Assembly (NCBI GenBank): GCA_028712255.1 | Contig: JAQTQJ010000013.1 | Span: 1 to 44,696, forward strand | Length of the DNA: 44,696 nucleotides | Source: Candidatus Omnitrophota bacterium | GTDB lineage: Bacteria > Omnitrophota > Gorgyraeia > Gygaellales > Profunditerraquicolaceae | Reading direction: 5' to 3' | Shown here: positions 8,046 through 14,913 of the stretch, in pieces | Layout: the number at the start of each line of letters is the position of its first letter | How positions within the stretch are numbered: the first letter of the stretch is position 1 | Notes under the pieces: generated by a model | The model's database searches: none | What the model was told of the DNA's origin: nothing | Seen by the model: the letters and a program-made list of their open reading frames with translations, nothing else | Program-made: the position numbers and the translations under genes

Positions 8046-8862
8046 AACTCATAAGGGAGATTACGGGCATATTTTAATTTTGGCCGGCTCAATCAGATTT
8101 TCCGGGGCCGCTTTACTTTGCGCTGAATCTGCCCTGCGCGCGGGAGCGGGTCTGGTAACTTTGGGCACGCCTAAAGGCCTTTGCCCGGCCTTAATTAGCA
8201 AAAAACCAAAAGAAGTAATGATTCTACCATTACCGGAGACTAAGGAAGGCACATTGAGCCTGGCAGCTTTTGCTAAAATTGATCATTTCCTTAAAAATGC
8301 CGATGTATTGATAATTGGCCCGGGATTGGGAAAAAATAAATCAACTTATGCGCTAATAAAGAAAATTATTAAAAAAACACGCTTTTCCATGGTTATTGAT
8401 GCCGATGCGCTTAATGCCTTGAATAACCACTTGGGAATACTTAAAGCGCATAAAGGAGAGATTATTTTAACTCCGCATCAAATGGAGATGTCCAAGCTTT
8501 TCTCAATCAATGTTAATTTGATTAAAAAAAATAGGAAATTGATTGCTAATAAGTGCGCAAAACATTATAATAGTATAATTATCCTTAAAGGGCATAGCAG
8601 TGTTGTAACTGATGGCAATAAGCACCTTTATATAAATAAAACAGGAAATCCCGGCATGGCAACCGCAGGAAGCGGAGATGTGCTTAGCGGTATTGTTGGG
8701 GCTTTTTTAGCCCAGGGATTGAATACTTTTAGGGCAGCAAAATATGCGGCATATATTCACGGTTTAGCCGGTGATATAGCGGCAAAAGATAAAACGCAAA
8801 TGGGATTGATCGCTTCGGATATTATTAACCGGATTCCGGATGCGATTAAAAAATCTAGCTAG
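8008..8862 (+). CDS. nnrD: ADP-dependent NAD(P)H-hydrate dehydratase
   Basis: NnrD repairs hydrated NAD(P)H (NADHX/NADPHX) using ADP. It has the ribokinase-like fold: HKGDYGHILILAGS, GAALLCAESALRAGAGLVTLG, DVLIIGPGLGKN, VIDADALNAL, ILTPHQMEM, ILKGHSSVVTDG and NPGMATAGSGDVLSGIVGAFLAQG. The start at MRLPTQLLRRKVKTHKG fits the family; the frame is open further upstream but only within acpS coding sequence. The NnrE epimerase domain that is often fused at the N-terminus is absent, so epimerase activity must come from elsewhere. The 38-nt overlap with acpS suggests translational coupling. The gene ends one base before tRNA-Thr. Confidence 0.93.
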   Translation: MRLPTQLLRRKVKTHKGDYGHILILAGSIRFSGAALLCAESALRAGAGLVTLGTPKGLCPALISKKPKEVMILPLPETKEGTLSLAAFAKIDHFLKNADVLIIGPGLGKNKSTYALIKKIIKKTRFSMVIDADALNALNNHLGILKAHKGEIILTPHQMEMSKLFSINVNLIKKNRKLIANKCAKHYNSIIILKGHSSVVTDGNKHLYINKTGNPGMATAGSGDVLSGIVGAFLAQGLNTFRAAKYAAYIHGLAGDIAAKDKTQMGLIASDIINRIPDAIKKSS

Positions 8863-8863
8863 T

Positions 8864-8936
8864 GCCGGCGTAGCTCAGTTGGCAGAGCGGCTGTTTTGTA
8901 AACAGCGGGTCGGGGGTTCAATTCCTCTCGCCGGCT
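8864..8936 (+). tRNA. tRNA-Thr (TGT)
   Basis: Acceptor GCCGGCG pairs with CGCCGGC. The D arm is AGCTCAGTTGGCAGAGC, the anticodon stem GCTGT/ACAGC encloses loop TTTGTAA (anticodon TGT), and the T arm has loop TTCAATT. CCA is not encoded. The 3' half from 8904 onward recurs as a perfect 35-nt direct repeat at 9051. Confidence 0.95.
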
Positions 8937-9085
8937 TAATATTGAAAATACACGACCCGAAAGGGGTGTGGGGAAAAATTTTCCCCACGTCTTCGGGGTA
9001 ACAGCGACGAACGAATGTGAGGAGCGCCATAGGGGCAGAGCCCCTTTGGTAGCGGGTCGGGGGTTCAATTCCTCTCGCCGGCTTA
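8904..9085 (+). repeat. Direct repeat of the tRNA-Thr 3' half flanking a 112-nt spacer
   Basis: Positions 8904-8938 and 9051-9085 are identical over 35 nt. The repeat runs from the 3' side of the anticodon stem through the tRNA end, with weaker similarity for about 12 nt more. The repeat unit is 147 nt. The spacer holds a perfect palindrome (8968-8988) and a GGGGC/GCCCC hairpin near 9032-9046, and has no coding sequence. Identity from the anticodon arm to the 3' end is the pattern of attachment sites left by tRNA-targeting tyrosine recombinases, but no integrase is present. Confidence 0.7.
8968..8988. repeat. Perfect GTGGGGAAAA-A-TTTTCCCCAC palindrome
   Basis: A 21-nt sequence with perfect 10-bp arms around a single central A, inside the spacer between tRNA-Thr and its duplicated 3' half. 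It could be a protein-binding operator, a transcription terminator for tRNA-Thr, or the core of a small element. Nothing in the sequence decides between these. Confidence 0.65.
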
Positions 9086-9110
9086 TTATTGAAATAAGGA
9101 AAGAATAAAC

Positions 9111-9193
9111 GGGCAGGTACCCAAGTGGCCAAAGGGGGCAGACTGTAAATCTGCTGCACCTGTGCTTCAGAGGTTCGAATCCTCTCCTGCCCA
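9111..9193 (+). tRNA. tRNA-Tyr (GTA)
   Basis: Acceptor GGGCAGG pairs with CCTGCCC. The anticodon loop CTGTAAA gives GTA. There is a long type-II variable arm (CTGCACCTGTGCTTCAG region) and a T arm AGAGG-TTCGAAT-CCTCT. At 83 nt it is the expected length for bacterial tRNA-Tyr. CCA is not encoded. Confidence 0.95.
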
Positions 9194-9292
9194 TTTGATA
9201 TTTTACTTTTTTGCAACATACAACGCTTCGGAGTGACAGAGAGGCGAAGCCCCTATGGGGAGCGAGCCCTCTAATATGTTACAGCGAGCGAC

Positions 9293-9363
9293 GCGGGAGT
9301 AGTTCAGTGGTAGAACAATAGCCTTCCAAGCTATATATGGGGGTTCGATTCCCCTCTCCCGCT
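9293..9363 (+). tRNA. tRNA-Gly (TCC)
   Basis: Acceptor GCGGGAG pairs with CTCCCGC. The D arm is AGTTCAGTGGTAGAAC, the anticodon loop CTTCCAA gives TCC, and the T arm GGGGG-TTCGATT-CCCCT is typical. CCA is not encoded. The 99-nt spacer before it (9194-9292) contains a CCCC-TAT-GGGG hairpin and no gene. Confidence 0.95.
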
Positions 9364-9381
9364 TAAATACTAAAAATCAAT

Positions 9382-10815
9382 ATGGGCACCGAGATAAAAG
9401 ATATCCTCCCTAAATTAATCGAAAATGCCGCAGTAATGGTGCTTTATTTTGATTATAAAGGAAATATTCTTTTCTGTAATAAAAAAACTCAGGAGGTTCT
9501 TGGGCTTAAAGAAATTAATATTGTTGGAAAAAACTGGCTTGAAATATTGTTCAAAAATAAGCATGAAACTATAAAAGTAAATATGTTTAAAGCTGTAATG
9601 GATGACTGCGTAACCTATAAAAGAACAAAAGATTTTACCTGCCATATCAACCAACGGCTTATTTCATGGAGTATCAGCCCAATACTAAACCAAGCTAATC
9701 AAGTTGAAGCGCTATCACTATTTGGTCAAGACATTACAGAAACAAAAGAAAGGGAATCATCGCTAAAAAATATCGATGATTCTTTAAAAAATATTTTTTC
9801 CGGCATAAAAGAATATGCCTTATATGTAATTAATCTGAATGGTTTTATCACTTATTTCGGAATGGGCTCTGAAACAATGCTTGGCTGGAATAAAAAAGAT
9901 ATTATTTTTAAACATGCCAGTATACTACACAATACTGCCAGTGAAACTATTAGTTTGGAATCTATTCTTAAACAAGTAAGATCGTTTGGTAAATTTGAAA
10001 CAGAGACGGAGTTACTCACTAAAAATAAAGAAACCATCCCGGTTATATTAACCGTAAACCAATTCTTGGATACTAAAGGAAAACTTTCAGGTTATGTATT
10101 TATTGCTAAAGATATAACTGAGAGAAGAAAATTAGAATACCAAATCTTTCAATCAGAAAAAATAGCGGCTCTAGGGCAGCTTTCTGCCGGTATGGCACAT
10201 GAGATCAATAATCCACTTTTTGTCATTTCAGGTAGATTAGAAATGTTAAAAGATGAGCAGCTTTCTCCAAAAGTTAAGGATAATCTTGCTTTAATCGCAA
10301 ACCAAACTGACCGCATCCGCAAGCTTGTTGATAGAATCTTAAAGTTTTCTCGTAAATCAACTCCCATGCAGGAACCAATTGACATAAACGAAGTTATTGA
10401 AGGGGTATTGCCCTTGATTCATTACAACAAGCTGCCCAGCGCTAAAATTGAAATAGAAAAATATTTTCAAAAGGATATGCCCAAAATAAAAGGAGATCAG
10501 CATCAGCTACAAGAGGTATTCCTTAATATCCTTACTAACGCTTATCAATCTATGCCTAACGGAGGAGTAATTAAAATTATTACGAGCAACCTTGATAATC
10601 TTTATGCCCAAATTCAAATAACCGACACAGGAGTCGGTATTCCCGCTCACCAGCTTAAAAATATCTTTATGCCATTTTTTTCGACAAAGAATGAAGGTAT
10701 AGGATTGGGTTTATCAATTTGCCATAATATTATTAAAAACCATAATGGTTCTATAGAATTAACCAGCCAAGTTAACCATGGATCAACTTTTACCATAAAA
10801 TTGCCTTTTATTTAA
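9382..10815 (+). CDS. Cytoplasmic PAS-PAS histidine kinase
   Basis: 477 residues with no membrane segment. The first PAS domain is about residues 10-120 and the second about 140-245, each ending in a DIT-type strand. The HisKA domain follows with H-box SAGMAHEINNPLF (phospho-acceptor H273). The HATPase domain has an N-box (LTNAYQSM), DTGVGIP and GIGLGLSICHNIIKNH. The architecture is that of soluble sensor kinases of NtrB-like type; the signal is unknown. The receiver gene 13 nt downstream is the obvious cognate partner. The gene begins 18 nt after tRNA-Gly without a visible Shine-Dalgarno. Confidence 0.92.
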   Translation: MGTEIKDILPKLIENAAVMVLYFDYKGNILFCNKKTQEVLGLKEINIVGKNWLEILFKNKHETIKVNMFKAVMDDCVTYKRTKDFTCHINQRLISWSISPILNQANQVEALSLFGQDITETKERESSLKNIDDSLKNIFSGIKEYALYVINLNGFITYFGMGSETMLGWNKKDIIFKHASILHNTASETISLESILKQVRSFGKFETETELLTKNKETIPVILTVNQFLDTKGKLSGYVFIAKDITERRKLEYQIFQSEKIAALGQLSAGMAHEINNPLFVISGRLEMLKDEQLSPKVKDNLALIANQTDRIRKLVDRILKFSRKSTPMQEPIDINEVIEGVLPLIHYNKLPSAKIEIEKYFQKDMPKIKGDQHQLQEVFLNILTNAYQSMPNGGVIKIITSNLDNLYAQIQITDTGVGIPAHQLKNIFMPFFSTKNEGIGLGLSICHNIIKNHNGSIELTSQVNHGSTFTIKLPFI

Positions 10816-10828
10816 AAAGGAGGGTGCC

Positions 10829-11221
10829 ATGCTCTATAAAATTCTGGTTGTAGATGACGAAATTCCGGTAAGAGATTTATTTAGCGATCTATTCAGAAAA
10901 GAAGATTGTCAAACTGTTAGTTGTGGTAGCGGCGAAGAGGCTTTAAAGATTCTAAAAAATGGTACTTTTGATGTAGTATTGTTAGATATTAAGTTACCAG
11001 GAATAAGCGGGATAGAAGTGCTGAGAAACATAAGAGAAGTTCATAAAAAATTGCCTGTGGTTATGATCACTGGCTTTGGATTCGATGAAGATTTAATTGC
11101 TAAAACCAAAGAATTCGGCTGTTCCGGATATATTGGGAAAAATATGCCTGTAGCGCAAATAATTACCACTTTTAAACACCTTGTAAAAAAAGCAAAAGAA
11201 AAAGGATGTGCCTGTGACTGA
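10829..11221 (+). CDS. Receiver-only response regulator (CheY-like)
   Basis: 130 residues forming a single receiver domain: VVDDE acidic pocket, phospho-acceptor D53 in LLDIKLPG, T81 in MITGFG and K104 in YIGKN. No DNA-binding or enzymatic output domain follows, so it probably acts through protein contacts or passes phosphate on in a relay. A strong AAGGAGG Shine-Dalgarno precedes the ATG. It lies 13 nt after the histidine kinase, with which it presumably forms a two-component pair. Its last 14 nt overlap the thymidylate synthase gene. Confidence 0.92.
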   Translation: MLYKILVVDDEIPVRDLFSDLFRKEDCQTVSCGSGEEALKILKNGTFDVVLLDIKLPGISGIEVLRNIREVHKKLPVVMITGFGFDEDLIAKTKEFGCSGYIGKNMPVAQIITTFKHLVKKAKEKGCACD

Positions 11222-11960
11222 AGAATTCTTAAAACCGGTTTTTATAGATGCCTTTGACCTAGACGACGCTTGGTTTCAATGCTTATCAACAATATTAGAC
11301 AAAGGCCACGTCTATACGATAACCCGCGGAAGCTATGAAGGACAAAAACGCTTGGAATTCGATTTTATTTCAATAAGAGTACGTAAGCCGTCTCATCAGA
11401 TAATACCAATAATCCCCGAAGGCATGAGCATTCCTGCGCCAACAGATATGGATTATATCCAAGGGTACCTAAGCTATTTGCTTACCGGGGCAAAGACCGA
11501 AACTGAAGATTATACTTACGGAGAAAGGCTTGTTGACCCAAAAGTTAAAATTATAGACAGCCGAGAGGGCAGAGAATTAATCCGTGAATTGCCTTTAAAC
11601 GTCAATCAGATAGAAGAAGTAATCAAAATGTACAAAGAGAAAGGATTTGGCACAAATCAAGCAGTTATGGAAATTGGTATGCCTTCGGATATTAAATTAA
11701 TTGACCCTCCCTGCTTAAGATTAATCGATACGCGAGTGCGTTACAACAAATTGCATTTCATACTTTATTTTCGTTCCTGGGATCTCTGGGGAGGATTTCC
11801 TTCTAACTTGGGAGGCTTGCAACTGGTAAAACAATATATGGCTGAGGAAATTGGAGTAGAAGACGGAGAAATCATTGCCGTAAGCAAGGGGCTACACCTC
11901 TATGATTATGTCTGGGATTTAGCAAAACTAAGGACTAATAAAATTAAGGATTTAAACTAG
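11208..11960 (+). CDS. thyA: Thymidylate synthase, archaeal (methanogen-like) type
   Basis: Thymidylate synthase methylates dUMP to dTMP. The 250-residue protein carries AFDLDDAWFQCL, TRGSYEGQKRLEFDF, a candidate catalytic Cys169 in DPPCLRLID, and the nucleotide-binding block YFRSWDLWGGFPSNLGGLQL. The spacing and length match the divergent thymidylate synthase group best known from methanogenic archaea rather than E. coli ThyA or ThyX. The GTG at 11208 is chosen, following an AAGG; a second in-frame GTG lies at 11214. It overlaps the response regulator by 14 nt and precedes gpsA by 3 nt. The class assignment is from remembered family motifs and should be checked by phylogeny. Confidence 0.85.
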   Translation: MPVTEEFLKPVFIDAFDLDDAWFQCLSTILDKGHVYTITRGSYEGQKRLEFDFISIRVRKPSHQIIPIIPEGMSIPAPTDMDYIQGYLSYLLTGAKTETEDYTYGERLVDPKVKIIDSREGRELIRELPLNVNQIEEVIKMYKEKGFGTNQAVMEIGMPSDIKLIDPPCLRLIDTRVRYNKLHFILYFRSWDLWGGFPSNLGGLQLVKQYMAEEIGVEDGEIIAVSKGLHLYDYVWDLAKLRTNKIKDLN

Positions 11961-11963
11961 GCA

Positions 11964-12959
11964 ATGAATAAAATGCGTATTGGTATATTAGGAGATGGAG
12001 GATGGGGCAGTACTTTAGCAATTCTACTTGCTAATAAAGGATATCTTGTTACTCTCTGGGGAGCCTTTGAGAATTACACTTTACAAATGGCCAAAACCAG
12101 ATTTAATCCAAAATTTTTACCCGGGATAAAAATACCGGAAGAGATTAAAATAACCAGTAATATAAAATCAGCTATTACTGATAAAGAAATTGTTGTGCTT
12201 GCGATTCCTTCACAATACACCAGGTCGGTATTAAAAAGAATTAGGGGTGGCTTCTCCAAAAATACTATTTTTTTAAGTGTTACCAAAGGTATTGAAATTA
12301 AATCCTCTGAGAGAATTTCAGAGGTCATCCATGCAGAACTTGGCCCGGTAAAATTGGCTGTATTGAGCGGGCCTACTATTGCCCAGGAGGTAGCAAAAGG
12401 AATTCCTACTACCGCAGTAGCTGCTTCTATCAATAAAGAAATACGCAAAACCATTCAAGCTGTTTTTAATACAGAGAAATTTCGTGTTTATACAAATTCC
12501 GATGTTATCGGTGTAGAGCTTGGAGGTAGCTTAAAAAATGTAATTGCCATTGCCTGTGGTGTTTCTGATGGTTTGGGATTTGGCACCAATACTAAAGCAG
12601 CAATTCTTACTCGTGGACTTGCTGAGATTTCCAGATTAGGCAAGGCAATGGGGGCAAAATTAGAAACTTTTAGCGGGATAAGCGGCTTAGGAGACTTAGT
12701 TACAACTTGTATAAGTAAACAAAGCCGTAACCGCATGGTTGGTGAACTGATTGGAAAAGGCAAAAGCTTGAAAGAAATTCGCCAGCATATGCAGATGGTT
12801 GCCGAAGGAGTACCAACAGCTAAATCCGCTTATGCTTTAAGTAAAAAATATAAAACAGAGATGCCGATAACAACAGAAGTATACCGTTTACTTTACAAGA
12901 ATAAATCTCCTCGGCAAGCGGTAAAAGATTTAATGACAAGAAAGAGCAAAGAAGAATAA
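11964..12959 (+). CDS. gpsA: Glycerol-3-phosphate dehydrogenase [NAD(P)+]
   Basis: GpsA reduces dihydroxyacetone phosphate to sn-glycerol 3-phosphate for phospholipid synthesis. 331 residues. The Rossmann motif GILGDGGWGSTLAILLANKG is at the N-terminus (most relatives have GAGSWGTA). SVTKGIE, LSGPTIAQEVAKGIPT, the catalytic-Lys region ELGGSLKNVIAIACGVSDGLGFG, and FSGISGLGDLVTTC with SRNRMVGELIGKG all match the family. An internal ATG 9 nt downstream (MRIGIL) is an alternative start. It is followed by tRNA-Pro. Confidence 0.96.
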   Translation: MNKMRIGILGDGGWGSTLAILLANKGYLVTLWGAFENYTLQMAKTRFNPKFLPGIKIPEEIKITSNIKSAITDKEIVVLAIPSQYTRSVLKRIRGGFSKNTIFLSVTKGIEIKSSERISEVIHAELGPVKLAVLSGPTIAQEVAKGIPTTAVAASINKEIRKTIQAVFNTEKFRVYTNSDVIGVELGGSLKNVIAIACGVSDGLGFGTNTKAAILTRGLAEISRLGKAMGAKLETFSGISGLGDLVTTCISKQSRNRMVGELIGKGKSLKEIRQHMQMVAEGVPTAKSAYALSKKYKTEMPITTEVYRLLYKNKSPRQAVKDLMTRKSKEE

Positions 12960-12966
12960 ATAAGAA

Positions 12967-13041
12967 CGGGGGATAGCGCAGTTTGGCTAGCGCGCTTGAA
13001 TGGGGTTCAAGAGGTCGAGAGTTCAAATCTCTCTCCCCCGA
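12967..13041 (+). tRNA. tRNA-Pro (GGG)
   Basis: Acceptor CGGGGGA pairs with TCCCCCG. The D arm is AGCGCAGTTTGGCTAGCGC, the anticodon stem CTTGA/TCAAG encloses loop ATGGGGT (anticodon GGG), and the T arm GAGAG-TTCAAAT-CTCTC is perfect. CCA is not encoded. Two partial copies of a closely related tRNA-Pro 3' end follow at 13106 and 13220. Confidence 0.95.
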
Positions 13042-13056
13042 CTTAAAAAATAGAGC

Positions 13057-13107
13057 GTCCGCCACTAAGGCGTTGGCGGACGGGCGCCAAAGTATTAGTG
13101 GCGCCCG
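13057..13107. repeat. Two adjacent hairpins with GCCA...TGGC arms
   Basis: Hairpin A has arms GTCCGCCA (13057-13064) and TGGCGGAC (13074-13081), with a 9-nt loop. Hairpin B has arms CGGGCGCCA (13081-13089) and TGGCGCCCG (13099-13107), also with a 9-nt loop. Both sets of arms are perfect. They fill the gap between tRNA-Pro and its first partial copy, whose anticodon arm begins at the end of hairpin B. Confidence 0.7.
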
Positions 13108-13154
13108 CTTGAATGGGGTTCAAGAGGTCACAGGTTCAAGTCCTGTCGCCCCGA
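13106..13154 (+). pseudogene. tRNA-Pro fragment: anticodon arm to 3' end
   Basis: Positions 13106-13128 repeat the anticodon arm of the upstream tRNA-Pro exactly. A T arm (ACAGG-TTCAAGT-CCTGT) and a 3' acceptor strand CGCCCCG plus A follow. The 5' acceptor and D arm are missing: upstream sequence is the GCCA/TGGC hairpin and contains no CGGGGCG partner. The T arm and acceptor differ from the upstream gene, so this looks like the 3' half of another tRNA-Pro allele. Confidence 0.7.
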
Positions 13155-13179
13155 TAATTGAATTAAAAGGGTGTAGGTT

Positions 13180-13233
13180 TCCGCCGGAGGCGGATCCGCC
13201 AAGATTTGTGGCGGACAAATCCTGTCGCCCCGA
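13180..13233. repeat. Hairpin pair followed by a second, shorter tRNA-Pro 3' fragment
   Basis: Hairpin TCCGCC-GGA-GGCGGA (13180-13194) is followed at once by TCCGCCA (13195-13201) and TGGCGGA (13209-13215) around a 7-nt loop. Then TCCTGTCGCCCCGA (13220-13233) repeats the last 14 nt of the preceding tRNA-Pro fragment. The TCCGCCA/TGGCGGA arms match hairpin A at 13057, so hairpin plus tRNA-3'-end occurs twice in a row. Confidence 0.65.
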
Positions 13234-13253
13234 CATAAATAAGTGGAGGGAAT

Positions 13254-13613
13254 ATGGTAAAAAAATATGATGGAACAGAAAGAAGAAAATATCCGCGCGC
13301 AGACGGCAGGTTTATTGTGTCTTACAGGGTTATTCCGAATAACTCTAATACTGACATATCCCAGACTAAAAACTTGAGCCTTGGCGGAATGCTTCTGACC
13401 ACCAACTGTCAGTTTTCTATAGGGACAAATTTGGCACTTGAGATCCGTCTGCCTTTTGATCCTAATCCGATTATGATTATCGCTAAAGTTCTTGAATCAA
13501 GAGAAATTACTAAAAATATAATTTACGATACACGTCTTGCTTTTATGGCGGTAGATGAAAAACACCGTTCCATAATTGGAGAAACTGTTAATTATTATCT
13601 AAAAAAAGGTTAA
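13254..13613 (+). CDS. PilZ domain protein (probable c-di-GMP receptor)
   Basis: 119 residues, essentially one PilZ domain. The RRKYPR segment near residues 10-15 provides the RxxxR motif and NLSLGGMLL near residue 41 provides the (D/N)xSxxG motif; together these bind cyclic di-GMP in this family. A C-terminal DTRLAFMAVDEKHRSIIGETV block is common in PilZ proteins. A GGAGG Shine-Dalgarno precedes the ATG. No diguanylate cyclase or motility gene is in the window, so the regulated target is unknown. It lies just after the tRNA-Pro repeat region and 4 nt before hom. Confidence 0.88.
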   Translation: MVKKYDGTERRKYPRADGRFIVSYRVIPNNSNTDISQTKNLSLGGMLLTTNCQFSIGTNLALEIRLPFDPNPIMIIAKVLESREITKNIIYDTRLAFMAVDEKHRSIIGETVNYYLKKG

Positions 13614-13617
13614 AAAC

Positions 13618-14913
13618 ATGAGAAAAATCAATATTGGTATAATCGGTTTCGGTAATATTGGCTCTGGTGTGGTAAAAATCCTGCAGCAGAGAAAAAACCT
13701 GTTAGCTCAAAAAATAGGAATTGAAATAATAATCAAAAAAATATGTGACAAAGATATCTCAACAAAAAGGGATGTTGTGGTCGATAAAAAACTATTTACC
13801 CATAATGCCTTTGAGGTAATTGACGACCCGCAAATCGATATTATCGTTGAATTAATGGGAGGAATTAATCCAGCTAGAGAATTTATTTTAGCTGCTTTAA
13901 AAAAAGGTAAACATGTAGTTACCGCAAATAAGGCTTTACTTGCTGAGCATGGTTTTGAACTATTCAGCGAGGCCGCAGAACGAGGCAAAAATATCTACTT
14001 TGAAGCTTCTGTAGGAGCAGGTATACCCATCATAAAATCAATAAAAGAGGGGCTTGTGGTTAATAAATTCAATTGTATTTTTGGCATTGTAAATGGCACA
14101 TCTAACTATGTACTCACTCAGATGTCTAAAGAAGGCTGTTCTTTTACCAATGCAATTAACCAGGCTAAAACAAAAGGTTTTGCCGAAAAAGACCCTACGC
14201 TGGATATTGAAGGAATTGATTCAGCGCATAAACTGGTTTTACTTACTTATCTGGCTTATGGCCGGATCGTAAAAATAAAAGACATCTTTATCGAGGGTAT
14301 TTCTCAAATATCTTCCGCTGATATTGCCTACGCTAAAGATTTAGGATATGAAATAAAATTGCTGGCCATCGCTAAAAAAGAAGCCGATGAATTAGAAGTT
14401 AGAGTACATCCAACATTTTTACCCGCTAAACATTTACTCTCATCCGTTAATGGAGTTTTCAATGCCATTTATGTTTCAAGCGATTTGGCAGGAGATCTTA
14501 TGTTCTATGGCCCCGGTGCAGGACAATTCCCGGCAGCCTCAGCGGTAGTTTCCGATATCGTGGATCTTACCCAAGATATTAAAGCAGGCTTATTTAGGCC
14601 AACTTTGAATTCAATCCAGGATATTTCAATTAAAAACTTGCGTAAAATAGATGAATTTGAAAATAAATACTATATCCGCATTACTGCAATAGATAAGCCG
14701 GGAGTTTTGGCTAAGATATCGGGCATCCTGGCAAAATTTGGTATCAGTATTGCTTCAGTGACCCAAAAAGAAAAATTAAGGACTCAAGTTGTGCCGGTGG
14801 TTATGGTAACTCATGAAGTAAAAGAAAAAAATCTGCGTAGTGCACTTAAAATGATTGATCGATTGGCAGATATCAAAGAAAAATCCGTTGCAATAAGGAT
14901 TGAAGGTGTATAA
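13618..14913 (+). CDS. hom: Homoserine dehydrogenase with C-terminal ACT domain
   Basis: Reduces aspartate semialdehyde to homoserine, the entry to threonine and methionine synthesis. 431 residues. The Rossmann motif GIIGFGNIGSGVV is N-terminal, KKGKHVVTANKALLAEHG and FEASVGAGIPIIKS mark the nucleotide- and substrate-binding core, and NGTSNYVL and GFAEKDPTLDIEGIDSAHKL are catalytic-domain signatures. An ACT domain (YYIRITAIDKPGVLAKISGI) occupies about residues 345-425 and usually confers feedback by threonine. It ends exactly where thrC begins, so the two are probably translationally coupled. Confidence 0.97.
   Translation: MRKINIGIIGFGNIGSGVVKILQQRKNLLAQKIGIEIIIKKICDKDISTKRDVVVDKKLFTHNAFEVIDDPQIDIIVELMGGINPAREFILAALKKGKHVVTANKALLAEHGFELFSEAAERGKNIYFEASVGAGIPIIKSIKEGLVVNKFNCIFGIVNGTSNYVLTQMSKEGCSFTNAINQAKTKGFAEKDPTLDIEGIDSAHKLVLLTYLAYGRIVKIKDIFIEGISQISSADIAYAKDLGYEIKLLAIAKKEADELEVRVHPTFLPAKHLLSSVNGVFNAIYVSSDLAGDLMFYGPGAGQFPAASAVVSDIVDLTQDIKAGLFRPTLNSIQDISIKNLRKIDEFENKYYIRITAIDKPGVLAKISGILAKFGISIASVTQKEKLRTQVVPVVMVTHEVKEKNLRSALKMIDRLADIKEKSVAIRIEGV

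Noticed and set aside
8859-9219. Minus-strand frames of about 110 residues across the tRNA-Thr/Tyr cluster
   Set aside because: They are antisense translations of tRNA genes and their duplicated fragment; the repeated RREELNPRPA and ARGIEPPTR peptides are well-known false products of tRNA loci.
9382-11221. Phosphorelay or defence function for the histidine kinase and receiver pair
   Set aside because: Nothing beyond a standard soluble PAS kinase and single-domain receiver can be read; no effector gene is adjacent.
13082-13154. Second functional tRNA-Pro gene
   Set aside because: The anticodon arm, T arm and 3' acceptor strand are present, but there is no D arm and no 5' strand able to pair with CGCCCCG.
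12983-13270. A 95-residue plus-strand frame spanning tRNA-Pro and the hairpin region
   Set aside because: It consists of tRNA and hairpin sequence and overlaps the start of the PilZ gene; no protein-like composition.
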